DNA of 64,000 nt, from assembly GCA_033398695.1 (NCBI GenBank), contig CM065801.1, positions 48,370,358 through 48,434,357 of the forward strand, in the 5' to 3' direction. Numbering within the stretch: the first letter of the stretch is position 1; each line of letters opens with the position of its first letter. The stretch comes from Orobanche coerulescens (Eukaryota; Streptophyta; Magnoliopsida; Lamiales; Orobanchaceae). Both the position numbers and the translations under genes were made by a program. A model generated the notes under the pieces. It saw nothing but the letters and a program-made list of their open reading frames with translations, was not told the DNA's origin and made no database searches. Below are positions 12,346-24,903 of the stretch, piece by piece.

Positions 12346-12491
12346 TGTTGGGATTCCACATAAAATAAGCATAGCGGGAGAATAAACGGAATCCCTAAGA
12401 GGATCGATCAAGTAACGTATATACGAAAAGAAAAATACGAAGATCAAGGAATCAAAGTCCCATACCTATGATGTCTCTGAAAAACCTTCGT

Positions 12492-12523
<32 letters not shown>

Positions 12524-13674
12524 GAGCCCTTCGTTCCAAGCACCTAAAGCAAGATGCCTCTACTTCACACGCCGGAACTTGATGAAAAAATCGACAAGCT
12601 TCCTTTCTTCAAGAATGCGGCTAGGGAAGCTTGTAGGAATTTTCTCTCTCAATGTATTCTTCTTATATCTTGTCTCTAAGATCAAGATGAAGTTTTCAAC
12701 CTTACTCTCTCTCAAATTCGTGATTATGAGTTAAAGCAAGAAGAAGTTGTCCTCACTCCTTTTTAAAGACTTTTATTTATAAAAAAATGAAAGTCTACAT
12801 TTAACACATGATTGAGGGTATCAAATACACCCCACATATGTCACCTAGTGACATAAAATAAGTATATAAGAGACAAGAGATGGAGGGGGGCGGCCTTAAG
12901 GGAAATTTCCAAGAAGACGGGTCGAATTTACTCGGCTCGTGTCTTTGGATGTTAAATCAAAACGAATCCTCGTGAACCGGATGTTCGTCAAACGAATCTG
13001 TTTTATTTCCAATGTGTTTGGACTAATTAATTAATCCAATTAATTAATTATATCAAACACAAATATATATTTCTCTAAGAAATATAATTTATGAATTAAA
13101 GTAATCACCCAGTTGTAATATCCGCAATTTTCGATTTTTGGTAAATTTCTTTTTTCGGCGGAAGTCCGTTTTGACGACTCGCTCATGACCGTTTCGTCAT
13201 TCCGAGAATGATTAATTCTGCACTTTTTGTCATCCGAGCACGTTTCGGTGCCGTTTTGTTGAGTTCCGTGCTTTTTAGCGGTTTTTCCGCACTTGAGTTC
13301 GATTCTTGCGAATCTCGTCCGAAACTGTTGTTTCGACTTTCTCGTAAGTTCATTTAATGTTAATATTCGTGTTTCGAGATTTGGCTTGGTGTTTCGATCA
13401 CGTATCGTGATTTTCAGGTGTTTTGGGCCATTTTCGTAATTTTCTAAAGTTTGGGGTAATTACTTTCCGTTGTCGAATTTCGAGCCTTCGGGTGGTCGGA
13501 ATCGTGTGTTCTCTTAGTGCTCGGATTCGTATTTTCGAGTAATTCGTAACCGTATCTTCGATTCGTACTCAGGTTCGGGTTTCGGGGTCGTTCGGGCCGT
13601 CGGAGTTGGTCCCGACCGAGTCATGGCCGGGCATGATCGGGCGAGCCCGGCGAGTAACGTGCGGTAGTGATCGG

Positions 13675-13817
13675 CGATTCGTCGTAAGGCGATTACGTCG
13701 TAAGGCAACGGCGATGCGTCGTAACGTTCCGGCATTTCTACGAGCGATGAGTTCGGCCATGGCGATTCGTCGTAAGCCGTGGCGATTCGTCGTAACCGTG
13801 GCGATCGGCTATTTAAG
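13675..13817 (+). promoter_or_regulatory. S1 CGTCGTAA array and TATA box
   Basis: About five copies of GCGAT..CGTCGTAA lie at 13675-13803, directly before TATTTAAG at 13810-13817. The position matches the GCCGCGGC array of T1, but the unit is different and not palindromic. Confidence 0.65.
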
Positions 13818-14866
13818 GCCTGTCAGCGTTTTTCTTCATCCATTTCTCATTCTTTTTCTTCCCGTACGCGGCTGTGGGTGTGTGAATCATCTAGAGATGT
13901 TGTTGGACAATGAAACCATGAAGTTTTGAGGTTCATATCATCAATCATCCGTCCTATAACATCCTCCGATCTACCGAATCAGGTCAGATTTCCTAGAAAT
14001 CTAGTTTTGGGGAAATTGGGTGTTTTGGTTGTTTTCATCCGTTTTAATCCGATTTAACTTAGGATTGTGATGGATTGATGATTATTTATATGTTTTATAT
14101 CTTTTCCCTTGTTATTTCATGGTTGGATCGTATCGATTCGTTGTTTTGGTCGAGTTCTTGATCGACGCCTTGAAGGTGTCCGGTAGAATGTCTTAGAGGG
14201 TTTTTCGGGCGTTCTACGATTATTCTTCCTCGTATGATCGATGATTTATTGATTGTATGATGTTAGGGTCGTGTTTCTTGCGAAGAAACCATGTTGAACC
14301 CTTTCGTTCGTCGTCGTCTTTCGTTTCGATAGCGTCGGGTGTTTCGAAGCTTCCCGGTTGAGCCGTGTCCGTTCGTGGTTCCGTGCTCGTGGTATCGAGG
14401 CAAGTATCTTGCCCATACGTTTCATGTTTCATAGGCATAATTGTTGATAAATGATTTTTATACGAAATCCAAATGTTTAATGAACGTAAAAAGGGATCGG
14501 TATGTTCTCGATAAATGTTGTCTTTCAACGATAATTCGTATACTTCGTGAATATGTGTTCTCGGAATATGTGTGTTGGTTTTGTATGTTGAAAGATAATA
14601 TGATCACTTCGAGTGAGTTTGATAGACCGTAATCCTTTGCCGGGGATTACGTATTGTTATTGTGTACTTGTTCGGTAAGAACGTAATGTGTGTGATATTA
14701 GTTGTTACTCCTTGAAAGGAGGTTGTGATGCTTAATGTTGTTTGGCTTGATAAGTGATTATTGTTGTGTGCTTGATGTATGTGACGTGCCTCCGGGTAGG
14801 ATTGTTGAATCTCCGGGATCCATACTTGCTAGTATGGGTCGGGCGTGACCGTAGGGTTATCCAATC

Positions 14867-15165
14867 CGGGTATGTCTTGCGGGGACTCCGAGGTTCGTGG
14901 CTTGTTAGCCCGATGCCGAGATAACTTGTGGGGTTATCATCGGGTATGTCTTGCGGGGACTCCGAGGTTCGTGGCTTGTTAGCGCGATGCCGGGATAACT
15001 TATGGTTGTGGTTTGATTATGTACGTATATGTGCTTGTAGTCACGTGACTGCGGTTACGGTGACATGTGATTTGATATAGTTTCCCTGTGGGTTATTCAC
15101 TCGGGTTTGTTCTACGTGAGCATCTGAGGTCCGTGGCTTGCTAGCACGGGACGCGAATAATCTGT
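14867..15165 (+). repeat. 74-bp tandem units in S1
   Basis: Two close copies start at 14867 and 14941 (CGGGTATGTCTTGCGGGGAC, then TCCGAGGTTCGTGGCTTG). A third, degenerate copy lies near 15098. The units sit about 1.05 kb downstream of the TATA box, as the 63-bp array does in T1. Confidence 0.8.
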
Positions 15166-16952
15166 GGAAACAGGTTGTTCTGGTATGATCGGGTCGTGGA
15201 CCCCATTTGTTGTTATCGAATTTATGTTTTGGGAAAATGAATTTTGGGCTGTGTCCCTAAATGTTTTTGAAAGGTTTGAGAATTCTTAAAATCCCAAATA
15301 TTTCAAAACTCCCGAGATCGTAAAATGTTTTCACAAGATGTATATCGGGTTTACCCCTATCTTTCGATTTAACCGTTTTGATTAAGTGATTTACCTCGGG
15401 AAGTATGTTTTATGATTAACATGTCCCGTGGAGTATGATATGTATGGCTCGTTTTCGTATTTTATACTTGCACTAGCAAAACAGTGGAGTTTTGCTAACC
15501 CTCGAGTATTCGGGGGGTGGATGTCTGTATTGCATTCAGGTTTTGGAGCAGAGCACAGGGTCGGCATGAAGGATGATGAAAGATGAACGATACTAATCAC
15601 ACGAGGACCTGTTGATGTCGTATTGGCTTAGTTGTATTTTATTTCCGCTGCAGTATTTTTCCCCGTTGTACGGGAGCATTTTGTATTCGACCCCTGCGTG
15701 GGTATGTAATGTGTTAGAGTTGTATGTTTTTATTGAAAGGCCAAATCGGTCTACTGAGTCTTTTTAGCCTTAAAGGCATTGTCGAGTTGTTCGATTGTTG
15801 TTACCAGCCTGGTAGATCCTTAAGGAAAGCTTCTACGGCGTGTAATATCCCTGAGCGGATTTGGGGTGTTACACCAGTAACCTACTTACAATTCATAAGA
15901 CCGCTATTTGATTTATCCGATAAATCAAAATTAGATATCTAATATCTAATATTATAAGAGAGATTATTAATTCACATTTATACATCAATGATCCTATTGC
16001 GCGACTCCGTAGGTTCGTCTCATAGGCATTGGGAGGAACCGATGAGTGCGGGCGGCACTTAGCCCGACTGGCGGGCCGCCTTGTAAACCTCGGCGAGAAC
16101 GAATGAGCGAATCATTCCGGAACCATTATGTCGTGAATACTATATACGTATAGACCCTTCATCGATGTCGGTCAAGTCTTGGTCACGGTAAAGTCAAACC
16201 CTACTGTTGACTAAACTCTATACATGTGTTAATGCAAATCAAGACCGATGATTAATAGTGTATCTAATACGACTATATCGAATGCTTTGGCCAAAGACTT
16301 ATAATCTTATTTGCCATTAACCGTATAGGACATTCGCTTTGCTCACTAACAGAGATAGAATCCTTTCTTGGCGTCGGCAAAGACTACTACTGCCCGTATA
16401 GTCCGCACTTGAGGTCGACTCGGCAATTAAGCAAATGAGTCTAACTACTCTAATGACAAACTAAACGTCACGAGACACATCTTCTCCGAACCCTCAAGTC
16501 AAAGGTCTACGTATACTATCACAACCTTTCGATTCGTCATCGACTCTCCGAGAGTGAATACCGTGTGGTGAATCGAGTATGAGTCGTGTTCGAGTATCTT
16601 GGTCCCACCAATATACTTATAACTATGCTATCAAGGCGTGCACACGTCTAGCATCAGTTATACAAGTCTTATTAAAACTTAATGTCCTGTTAAGTTTTAT
16701 CGACTTGCGAACTAGTTAAGCATTCGAGCTCTAAACACTTCTAGTGCCTATCTCCTTATCTCTATAAGGAGTAGAATGTTCACTCTCAAATGCAAGGACT
16801 ACTATTCTATATACCAAATCACAATGCCAGTGATATACAATAATATAGAAATAATAATTGCCTTATTAAATATAATATTCATAATTACAATACAATTGCT
16901 CTCACTCTCTCATCCTCTGAGTGGCATTCGAGGGCATATTCCTAACAGCCTT

Positions 16953-18046
16953 AACCCAGCGGACAAGCTAAATCGGCCAACCAAAGGTCCCAGGACAAGT
17001 CCCGGTGCCGAGCGATCGACATCATATACGATCGTCTCTCGGTACTTGGCGACCGACTCCTAGCGATCGACCTCAGAGACGATCGTCACTCGGTACTCGG
17101 CGACCGACTCCTGGCGACCGACTGGAGACGATCATCACTCGGCATCTGCCGACCGATCCTTGGTGACCGACCAATGCCGACCCTCAGCAACTGGCCGATG
17201 ACGACCTCTGATGACCAGCTAGAGACGACCGCCTCATGTCAATCAGGGCCGATGGCCATCCAGTCGGCAAAAGCCGAGCCTCAGGACAGTCACCACGTGC
17301 AAGAGCCGAGACAAGATCCGCGAATCTCGGATCATTGACCACAGCCTGGACGAATCTTTCCACCAGCCGACAAGCCGCCGAAAGTTGTCAGTAGGGCCGC
17401 ATATGACTGACTCCGGACGCTTGCTGGCCCCTCATTGGACCGCCCAGCTGGCTGCCTGCTGTAGCTTTGGACTTTAGGCAGACTGCCAGCCTTTTCCTTG
17501 GACTTTAGCCCGACAGCCCGGGTGATCGCCCCATTATAATATTGGCCGGCGGACGATCGCCTCATTATTATAATGGCCGGAAGGCGATCGCCCACCAGAG
17601 GACAAGACTTGGCTGCCCCTATAAATACAAGGCCCCCTGCACTTGTATTTCCTCTCTGGCATTCTTGCATTTCACACGCAATACAGAAGCAAATACACAG
17701 TACTTGGCTAATCTCCAACTCTTGGCAACAGCTATCTTTCGGTCTATCTTCTTCCGGCCTCTCTCATCACAAAGACGATCGGCAGGAACGAAGAACACCG
17801 AGCTTCGCTCAAGAGCCGGATTAACAGAGTCTTTTTACACTCATTGTATCTAGATTTCTCACATTAATACTTGTATCCACGAATATTTGTATTAATAACA
17901 TCTCGCGAGAGCATTCAAGCCCGGGCCTAACAAACCCGGCAAATCTTGTATTATTTATCTTCTCTTGGAAGTGCTCCCGCAAATTGTTGTTTGTTGTCCG
18001 TCTTCCAGCAGTATTAATCTTCGGATAAATATTTTGGGCAACAACA
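16953..18046 (+). repeat. B 5' LTR, right piece, with TATA box
   Basis: It continues the B LTR after C and ends GGGCAACAACA at 18046. TATAAATA at 17620-17627 is a good TATA box and is conserved at 30394-30401 in the 3' LTR. Upstream are runs of GACGATCG and CGACCGACTC-type repeats. Open frames on either strand here are not supported as genes. Confidence 0.9.
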
Positions 18047-18066
18047 ATTAGCGCTAGAAGGAGGGC
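18047..18066 (+). other. B primer-binding-site-like sequence
   Basis: ATTAGCGCTAGAAGGAGGGC lies directly after the LTR. A site of this form is used by gypsy elements of the Tat side of the tree. The tRNA was not matched here. Confidence 0.5.
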
Positions 18067-18174
18067 GTCCAACCCTCAAATTTTTATACCTACCGTCCCG
18101 AAGAACACTCACTGTTCTCGGGGCAGATACTTGAAGTGACACTCACTGCACTTCAAAGAAATCTTTCAGAAATC

Positions 18175-18254
18175 ATGTCTTCTGCCTCCGCGTCGAAGAA
18201 AGCCGCCGGCCAGCCGGCCAGACACCTCGTTACGTCCCAGTTCGAGCCACAGCC
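18175..18254 (+). pseudogene. B gag, N-terminal piece (split by D)
   Basis: The start ATG at 18175 opens a Ser/Ala/Lys-rich N-terminus of 26 codons. The frame is interrupted at 18254, inside the cagcc target of D. After D, the same frame continues at 27627. Confidence 0.75.
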
Positions 18255-18814
18255 TGTAACACCCCAATTCACAAACTGGGACATTACACGCCGTAGAACT
18301 CTCGTGAGGTCTACCAGGCTAACGCATGACATATAAACCACAATGTAATCCCGAATGATGCACTCAAAAGTAAATAAGGCCGTGGCCTCGGCCAAAACAT
18401 TTTTAACGTAATACATGAACAGGAGTTAAATACCAATTTATTGCCCACACAGGGGACTTAAACCAAGTTTCAAAATAGACAGTCTAACTTCAATACTCGA
18501 CCATGCAATGACAAAACATAAAAAAAAAATGCAGACTCGAGCCACATCATCAAGCCAGCCCATCCTTTGCGTGCGTGTCCCGTGCCTGCTCCTCGGCCCT
18601 CCCGGTACCTGAAATGCATAAGACGCATTTCCCCCATTTAAGGGGTTATCATTCGAATAGCTAGTGCAAGTACACAGTTACACAACATTATATACAAAAA
18701 CGGTTTTACGAAATCATCTCAATCAGAAATCATTTGCCATAAATATTCCGGAATACTACATTAGCAATCAAATCAGTTTTCAATCATCATGATATCACAA
18801 AATCACAACTGGTA

Positions 18815-19035
18815 TCCCGTGGCCGTACCCCTTAGTATCGACCCCCAGACATCCCGTCGAACACTCCGGGTGGGATACCACTTCCGCGGCCGTACCCCTT
18901 AGTATCGACCCCCAGACATCCCGTCGGACACTCTGGGTGGAAGTTCAATCACACACGCACCCAAGTCCACTTCCGCGGCCGTACCCCTTAGTATCGACCC
19001 CCAGACATCCCGTCGGACACTCCGGGTGGAAGGAA
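18815..19035 (-). repeat. Tandem units in D LTR (3 copies)
   Basis: Three units contain GGCCGTACCCCTTAGTATCG followed by a conserved GACCCCCAGACATCCCGTCG block and end in an ACTCCGGGTGG-type sequence. The same array is at 25965-26176 in the other LTR. It lies about 0.6-0.85 kb downstream of the LTR TATA box on the minus strand. Confidence 0.9.
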
Positions 19036-19665
19036 CACAACTCACGCACCCAAAAATCACCATTCATCATTCATTTCGAAAATCACAACATACATAACGA
19101 AATGTAATACATGTACTTGCCTTGAACACGATGAAACAAGGGAAACAACGAAGGAATAGGTTTTGGTCCGAACAATCCTCCCAATTTCGATCCTAACATA
19201 ATAACGGTATACAACAAGTCTCAATAATGCGGAAAGGTAAGAATTAATCCTAGTTCTACCCGTTGGGACAATTCATCGGACACCAAGAGTGCATAAGGAA
19301 ATGAAATCGGTCAACGGTGTAACAACGGGATTTCATCCCAACCAATAACAAGAAAACCAAGGGTCACGTGAATACTATCAAAATCTAATAACAACATCGA
19401 TTAATTCGAATCAAAACACAAGATCACCACCAAACCCTCCCCAAAATCATACTAGGGTCAAAGGAGTTCTTACCTCTTGAAGAATCAAGCACTCAAATCC
19501 GAAAACCACGTGTTAGATCCGCAATCCGAGCCACCCGATCGAAAAGAGATGAAGAAACTTACACAATTAATTGATAGATGGAGGAAATCTCCCTCTTAAG
19601 CCACTCTCTCTCGCACGGTTGAAGAAGGGAAGGGAAATGAGTGGCTCACGCTGAATAAAAACGCA

Positions 19666-20006
19666 GATATAGTGCTGACCGCGTTGTGTACCGCGGCTCA
19701 GCTAAACTGTGCTGCGGCACAAGGCCAGAAATTGCGCCCGGTGATCGGCTGACCGCTCGTTGTGCCGCGGCTCATTCGACGTGTGCCGCGGCTCAGACTC
19801 GGCATGTGCCGCGGCACGCGGTACAGTGGGTTTTGGCCGGCAAGTGCCACACGGGTGTGCCGCGGCCCGGATAAGTGTGCTGCGGCACTGACTCGGCTGT
19901 GTGCCGCGGCGCACAATCTTTGTGCCGCGGCACACGGTACAGTTTGCTCGGACAACAACTGGGTGATGTGTGTGCCGCGGCGCAAAATTCTTGTGCCGCG
20001 GCCCAC
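19666..20006 (-). promoter_or_regulatory. D LTR GCCGCGGC array with TATA-like box
   Basis: Eleven units of the form TGTGCCGCGGCNCA, some with a mutated core, lie at 19684-20006. On the minus strand the array is followed after about 10 bp by CACTATATC (19666-19674). The other LTR has about ten units at 26834-27125 with the same TATA context (26811-26819). Confidence 0.75.
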
Positions 20007-20536
20007 ACCCCCTCTCGGGTCCCAAAATGACGAAAAATGATCCGGAAAGAGAATAAAAGCAATAGGGATCGATATTTGGGCAACAATAACACGAAATGGA
20101 AGTACGGAACCCAAAAACGATCTGAGGTACACATCCAAAGTCGAACAAGGAACAAATTCCCTAAACTTCTAGGAAATTACAAAAACGGCCCAAACATCCG
20201 AAAATCACGATACAACGTCGTATTAACAATCCGAAACTCACAACATGCTCTTCTCAAACATACGAGCTCATGGAAGTAAGAAAATGATGAAATCGAACAA
20301 GTTTAACGAGAATCGAATACACATGAGACAAAATATAACACAAGATGAAATTACGTAAAAACATCATCGAGACCCGTCTAAGCGGAGAAACTCCAAGAAC
20401 AAAATAGGTTCAAAATTCCAAAACAGCGCCAAGCGAGTTATCCGAAACGAATATACACAAAAAAATAGAAATTACTAAAAATAGAAAATGCGGATATTAC
20501 ATTATCTCCCCCTAAAAATAAGTTTCGTCCCGAAAC

Positions 20537-22492
20537 TTACAACACGAATAGCTCGGGGTATCTCGACCTCATACTCTCCTCCGTTTCCCACGTGGCTTCC
20601 TCGGATCCATGCCTCGACCACTGCACTTTGACCAAAGGAATGGTTTTGTGCCTGAGTTGCTTCACTCGACGCTCTAAGATCTGAATCGGCCTCTCCTCGA
20701 AGGTAATGTCGGGTCCCAACTCGATCTCTCCAAAATCAATAATATGGCTAGGGTCCGATACGTACTTCCTAAGCTGGGAAACATGAAATACGTTATGAAC
20801 GTGACTCAAAGACGGCGGCAAGCCTAACCGATAGGCAAGCTCTCCCACTCTCTCTAAAATCTCAAACGGCCCAATATATCTTGGACTAAGTTTACCCTTC
20901 CGGCCGAAGCGGTAAACTCCCCGTGTCGGCGACACCTTAAGCAAAACATGATCTCCCACATCAAACTCCAACGGCCGGCGACGCGTGTCGGCATAAGACT
21001 TCTGCCGACTCTGGGCCGTCAACAATCTATCACGAATCAGAGCAATCTTCTCTCTCGTCTCAACTACCATATCGGGCTCGGTACCAATCAGCTCGGACGC
21101 ATCGTCCCAACACAACGGCGATCTGCACCTCCTCCCATACAACGCCTCAAATGGTGCCATTTTGATCGAGGCGTGCCAACTATTGTTGTACGTGAACTCG
21201 ATCAATGGCAAGTGCGACTCCCAATCATCCTTCCAATCTAGCGCACAGGCTCTCAACATATCCTCTAATGTCTGGATCGTCCGCTCTGACTGCCCGTCAG
21301 TCTGAGGGTGGTAAGATGTACTGAGTCTCAACTCAGTCCCTAAAGCTCGATGAACAGCCTGCCAAAAATGTGACACGAACCGGCCATCACGATCCGAAAC
21401 AATACTCTTAGGAGTCCCATGCAATCTCACGATCTCTGCAATAAACACTCGTGCCAGCCTCTCTGGACCCCAAGTGTCCTTAATACCCAGGAAATGAGCT
21501 GATTTGGTCAGTCGATCGACAATAACCCAAATCATGTTCATTCCAGTCTGAGTCCTAGGCATACTGGCAATGAAATCCATAGAAATATCCTCCCATTTCC
21601 ACTCCGGGATAGGAAGTGGTCGCAAAAACCCCGCGGGTCGCTGATGCTCGATCTTAACCTGCTGACAGGTCAAACATCTCGACACAAACTCACTAACGTC
21701 TGTCTTCAAATTACTCCACCAGTAGTTACTCCTCACGTCCTTGTACATTTTACTCGTACCAGGATGTATGGAGTAAGGTGTGGTATGAGCTTCACTCAAG
21801 ATCTTCTGTCTCAGCTCAACAACATTCGGTACACATAGTCTGCCGCGAAATCTCAAAACTCCATCATCGTGAACCACAAATCCAGGGGCTTTCCCCTTCT
21901 TCACATCCTCCCTCAACTGGACCAAAAACGGATCGTCATACTGCTTCGCCTTGATATCATCAGTCAAGGACGAAATGATCTCTAACGCACATAACTGTCC
22001 CTGAACTCTCTGAACCCAAACCTCGATATTCTGACAAATAAGATCTCGCTGGATCCTACTCTGTGGTGTAAGTACCTCTAACATCTGTAACGCCATCGGC
22101 ATTCGGCTCAACGCATCCGCCACTACGTTAGCCTTACCCGGATGGTAAAGTATCTCGAGGTCGTAATCCTTAATTAGCTCCAACCACCTACGTTGTCTCA
22201 TATTCAACTCTTTCTGGCTGAAGATGTACTTCAGACTTTTGTGATCCGTAAAAATCTTACACGATGACCCATAGAGGTAATGCCTCCAAATTTTTAAGGC
22301 GAAAACGACCGCAGCTAATTCCAAATCGTGTGTGGGGTAATTTACCTCATAAGGTTTCAATTGGCGGGACGCATACGCAATCACTCTGTCTCTCTGCATC
22401 AAAACACATCCTAGACCAAGGCCCGAAGCATCACTATACACTACGAAATCCTCGTTCCCCTGAGGCAATGCTAAAACGGGTGTGGTGGTCAA
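20537..22492 (-). pseudogene. D pol: RNase H, integrase, chromodomain
   Basis: A 651-codon open frame on the minus strand. RNase H has [15 protein letters not shown], the catalytic [18 protein letters not shown] and TDHKSLKYI. Integrase has an HHCC finger ending CLTCQQVK, a core with [21 protein letters not shown] and the Glu motif [15 protein letters not shown], then the [10 protein letters not shown] region. The C-terminus is a chromodomain ([19 protein letters not shown]) that can direct integration to marked chromatin. The stop lies about 35 bp from the LTR. It is in another frame from RT, so a small indel near 22500 breaks pol; otherwise it looks intact. Confidence 0.95.
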
Positions 22493-22500
22493 ACGTCTCT

Positions 22501-23448
22501 TTAACTTGTCAAAACTGTCCTGCCTGTCTGCAGTCCACTCGAACTTCTGAGTTTCTGGAGCAACTGAGTGAGTGGTCTAGCGATTTTAGAGAATCCCTCA
22601 ACAAATCTACGGTAATAGCCAGCAAGACCCAGAAAACTCCTCACCTCCTTCACATTCTTAGGCGGCTCCCAAGCCATCACTGCCTCTATCTTCTGCGGAT
22701 CTACCCGAACTCCCTCCGCTGAAATCACATGCCCGAGGAACATCACTTCCTCGAGCCAAAACTCACACTTAGAGAACTTCGCATACAACTGCTCAGCCCT
22801 CAAAGTGTCTAATACAATCCGGAGATGTAAGGCGTGCTCCTCCCGACTCTGAGAATAGATAAGAATATCGTCGATAAAAACGACTACGAATTTGTCCAGA
22901 TATTCAATAAAAACTTTGTTCATCAACTGCATGAACACTGCTGGGGCATTGGTTAGCCCAAAAGGCATAACCACAAACTCGTAATGGCCATATCTCATCC
23001 GAAAGGCAGCTTTCGGAATGTCAACATCCCGAATCCTCAACTGATAGTAGCCCGATCGCAAATCAATCTTCGAAAATACTGTCGCCCCCTGAAGTTGATC
23101 AAACAAATCGTCAATCCTGGGCAAAGGGTATTTATTTTTGATGGTTAGCTTGTTTAATTCTCGATAGTCGATGCATAAACGAAGTGATCCATCCTTATTC
23201 TTAACAAAAAGTACAGGTGCACCCCAAGGCGATGCGCTCGGTCGAATATACCCTTTATCTAACAACTCCCCCAACTGATTCTTCAACTCTAGCATCTCCG
23301 ACGGTGCCATACGGTACGGTGCTCGAGAAATAAGGGCCGCATTCGGCTCAAGATCAATAGGAAACTCCACCTCTCGGTGTGGTGGTAACCCCGGCAAGTC
23401 GTCTGGGAAAACATCGGGATACTCACTAACCACTGGAATTGACGACAT
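22501..23448 (-). pseudogene. D pol: reverse transcriptase
   Basis: An RT domain with [15 protein letters not shown] at the start, [45 protein letters not shown], the catalytic [11 protein letters not shown] and the thumb [10 protein letters not shown] and [20 protein letters not shown]. The frame ends early near 22501 through an indel before RNase H. It is in the same frame as gag-protease upstream, separated by a single TAG. Confidence 0.95.
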
Positions 23449-23484
23449 GTCAACTCCGCCATCTTCCGCCTTCAGAGCATAACA

Positions 23485-24903
23485 CTAGTAGCCGACACAA
23501 CCCTGGTTCAGAAGTTTCATCGCCTTCAAGGCGCTAATCACGCTCCCCGATCTACCCGGCTTACAGCCGACGAGAGTATGCTCGGTGCCATCCTCGGCCA
23601 CGATCGAGATAGTACGAGTCCGATAGTTCATGATAGCACCGTGACGCTCTAACCAATCGTCCCCGAGGATTAAATCCTCACCCTTGAGGTCGATAACAAT
23701 GAGGTTCGAGGGCCAGCCTCGGCTCCCGATCCTCACGGGGCAATCCCTAACTTCCCGGTCCCCAACCATACGATCCCCGCTAGGCGTACCCACCACAAAT
23801 GGTTCACACTCAAACAAGTAGTTAAAGCCAATACGATTCACACAGTCCGATGCAATAAAGGAATGGGTAGCACCCGAATCAAAAAGCACGGAAACTGGAT
23901 GAGTAAGGATCTGAGTGGTACCTGACGCCACCGGAATGTTCGCCTCCTCCGTGCGCCTCATCTGGTACAATCGGGAGTGAACTGAACCCGAACTCGAGGC
24001 TGTGCGGCGATCCGGCTGTCCCCGACCTCTACCGCGACCCGAACCCTGCGGAACCTGAGTAGCTGGAGTATTGTGATCCCTCTGATCGGTAGTGGTAGTC
24101 GGAACTCTAGCGGCCCTGGTGGCTCTCTCACAATGAGTCGCCCGATGCCCGGTCTGCCCACAAGTGAAGCAAGTAACTGGAGGAAAAGGGCAATCCTTCA
24201 TCAAATGCTCATATTGGTTGCAGTTAAAACAAACCCTGCCACCAGAAGCAACGGACTGAACTGAAAGGTTACCCTGAGATCCACCGGCCTGATGAAACGG
24301 CCTCTTCCCAGGTGTAGGAGCAGATCGAGACCTCGAAAACTGACCACCTTTTCCGGCCGAGAACCCACCAATAGTCTTCTGCTTCTTAACTTCCGAAACC
24401 GATTCTGATTCCGGGACAGCCATCTCGATCGCCAGAGCGCGATCCTGATATTCCTTCAAAGTGGCACACATGAGCGGCGCCATACTCTGTCTAATATGCG
24501 GCTTCATGCGCATATTGAAGTAACGGATTTTATCAGCCTCCGTTCTCACTTGATCTCTCACGAAACCCAACTGCTGATTGTAAGAAATGATGGCCTGAGA
24601 AATAGGCACATCCTGAGGTGTAGCGGTGAAGAACTCCACAATTCGGCGCTCCTTGACTGGCGGCGGACAATATTCTTCTTCCATAGCTGCCCTGAACTCA
24701 TCCCAAGTGGCCCGACGGTCCCTAGGCGCAACGGCCTCCCACCATTCCGCAGCTTCCTTATCCAGGAGGTACTGGGCAATATGTACCCTCCTGTGTTCAG
24801 GACAAGCTACTGCATCAAAGGTTCTGGACAACTGAAAGAGCCAATTCTCCCAACCGAGGGAGTCAGAAGATCCGGAGAAACGAAGTGGGTGCATCTTAGT
24901 CAC
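23485..24903 (-). pseudogene. D gag and protease
   Basis: The order is a retrotransposon gag domain (DKEAAEWWEAV, TWDEFRAAMEEEYCP), a linker, two zinc knuckles (CFNCNQYEHLMKDC and CFTCGQTGHRATHC), an RG-rich linker and a retropepsin-like protease with VLFDSGATHSFI and LILGDDWLERHGA. A TAG at about 23485-23487 ends the frame, but the sequence continues in frame into RT. Gag-like coding sequence extends upstream to about 25130 (an RG-rich N-terminus and MPTLATAVFQLVAQL) with a frameshift, so the annotated start is inside the gene. Confidence 0.93.

Larger units (their letters stand above)
13114..15873 (+). mobile_element. S1: solo Tekay-type LTR, TSD ccagt
   Basis: A 2760-bp LTR starting TGTAATATCCGC and ending GGGGTGTTACA. 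It is flanked by the exact 5-bp repeat ccagt (13109-13113 and 15874-15878). The empty site is visible in the other C LTR near 5687-5692 (accgagtaac). No internal region or second LTR is present, so it formed by recombination between the two LTRs of one element. Termini and first 250 bp match T1. Confidence 0.93.
4927..16947 (-). mobile_element. C: Ty1/copia element on the minus strand, TSD gcctt
   Basis: The LTRs start TGTTAGGAATATGCC and end GGAATCCCAACA in element orientation. The 3' LTR is 4927-6751 and the 5' LTR is 12346-16947, the latter split by S1. The TSD gcctt is exact. Between them lie a 1.7-kb leader, gag-protease (10671-9223) and a broken pol. The purine tract AAGTGGGAGATT directly precedes the 3' LTR, as in Angela/BARE-type copia elements. 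Pol wording ([28 protein letters not shown]) fits the Angela/Tork side of copia. The exact lineage needs a tree. Confidence 0.9.
12346..16947 (-). repeat. C 5' LTR, split by solo LTR S1
   Basis: Two pieces, 12346-13113 and 15874-16947, match the C 3' LTR at 4927-6751. The interruption is S1 with its ccagt duplication. Microsatellite length and many small indels differ from the partner LTR. Confidence 0.9.
18255..20501 (-). repeat. D 3' LTR (2247 bp)
   Basis: In element orientation it starts TGTAATATCCGC and ends GGGGTGTTACA. It is almost identical to 25401-27621. The clearest difference is a 26-27 bp segment of the palindrome array present here (about 19873-19898) and absent in the partner LTR. 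Confidence 0.95.

Noticed and set aside
17332..17853. Open frames in the B LTR (also 30106-30627)
   Set aside because: They are duplicated only because the LTR is duplicated, lie over the promoter region and show no domain.
19686..20155. Several overlapping open frames with AAAH/PRH-type repeats (also 26831-27276)
   Set aside because: They are read from the GCCGCGGC array in five frames; a sequence artefact of the LTR.
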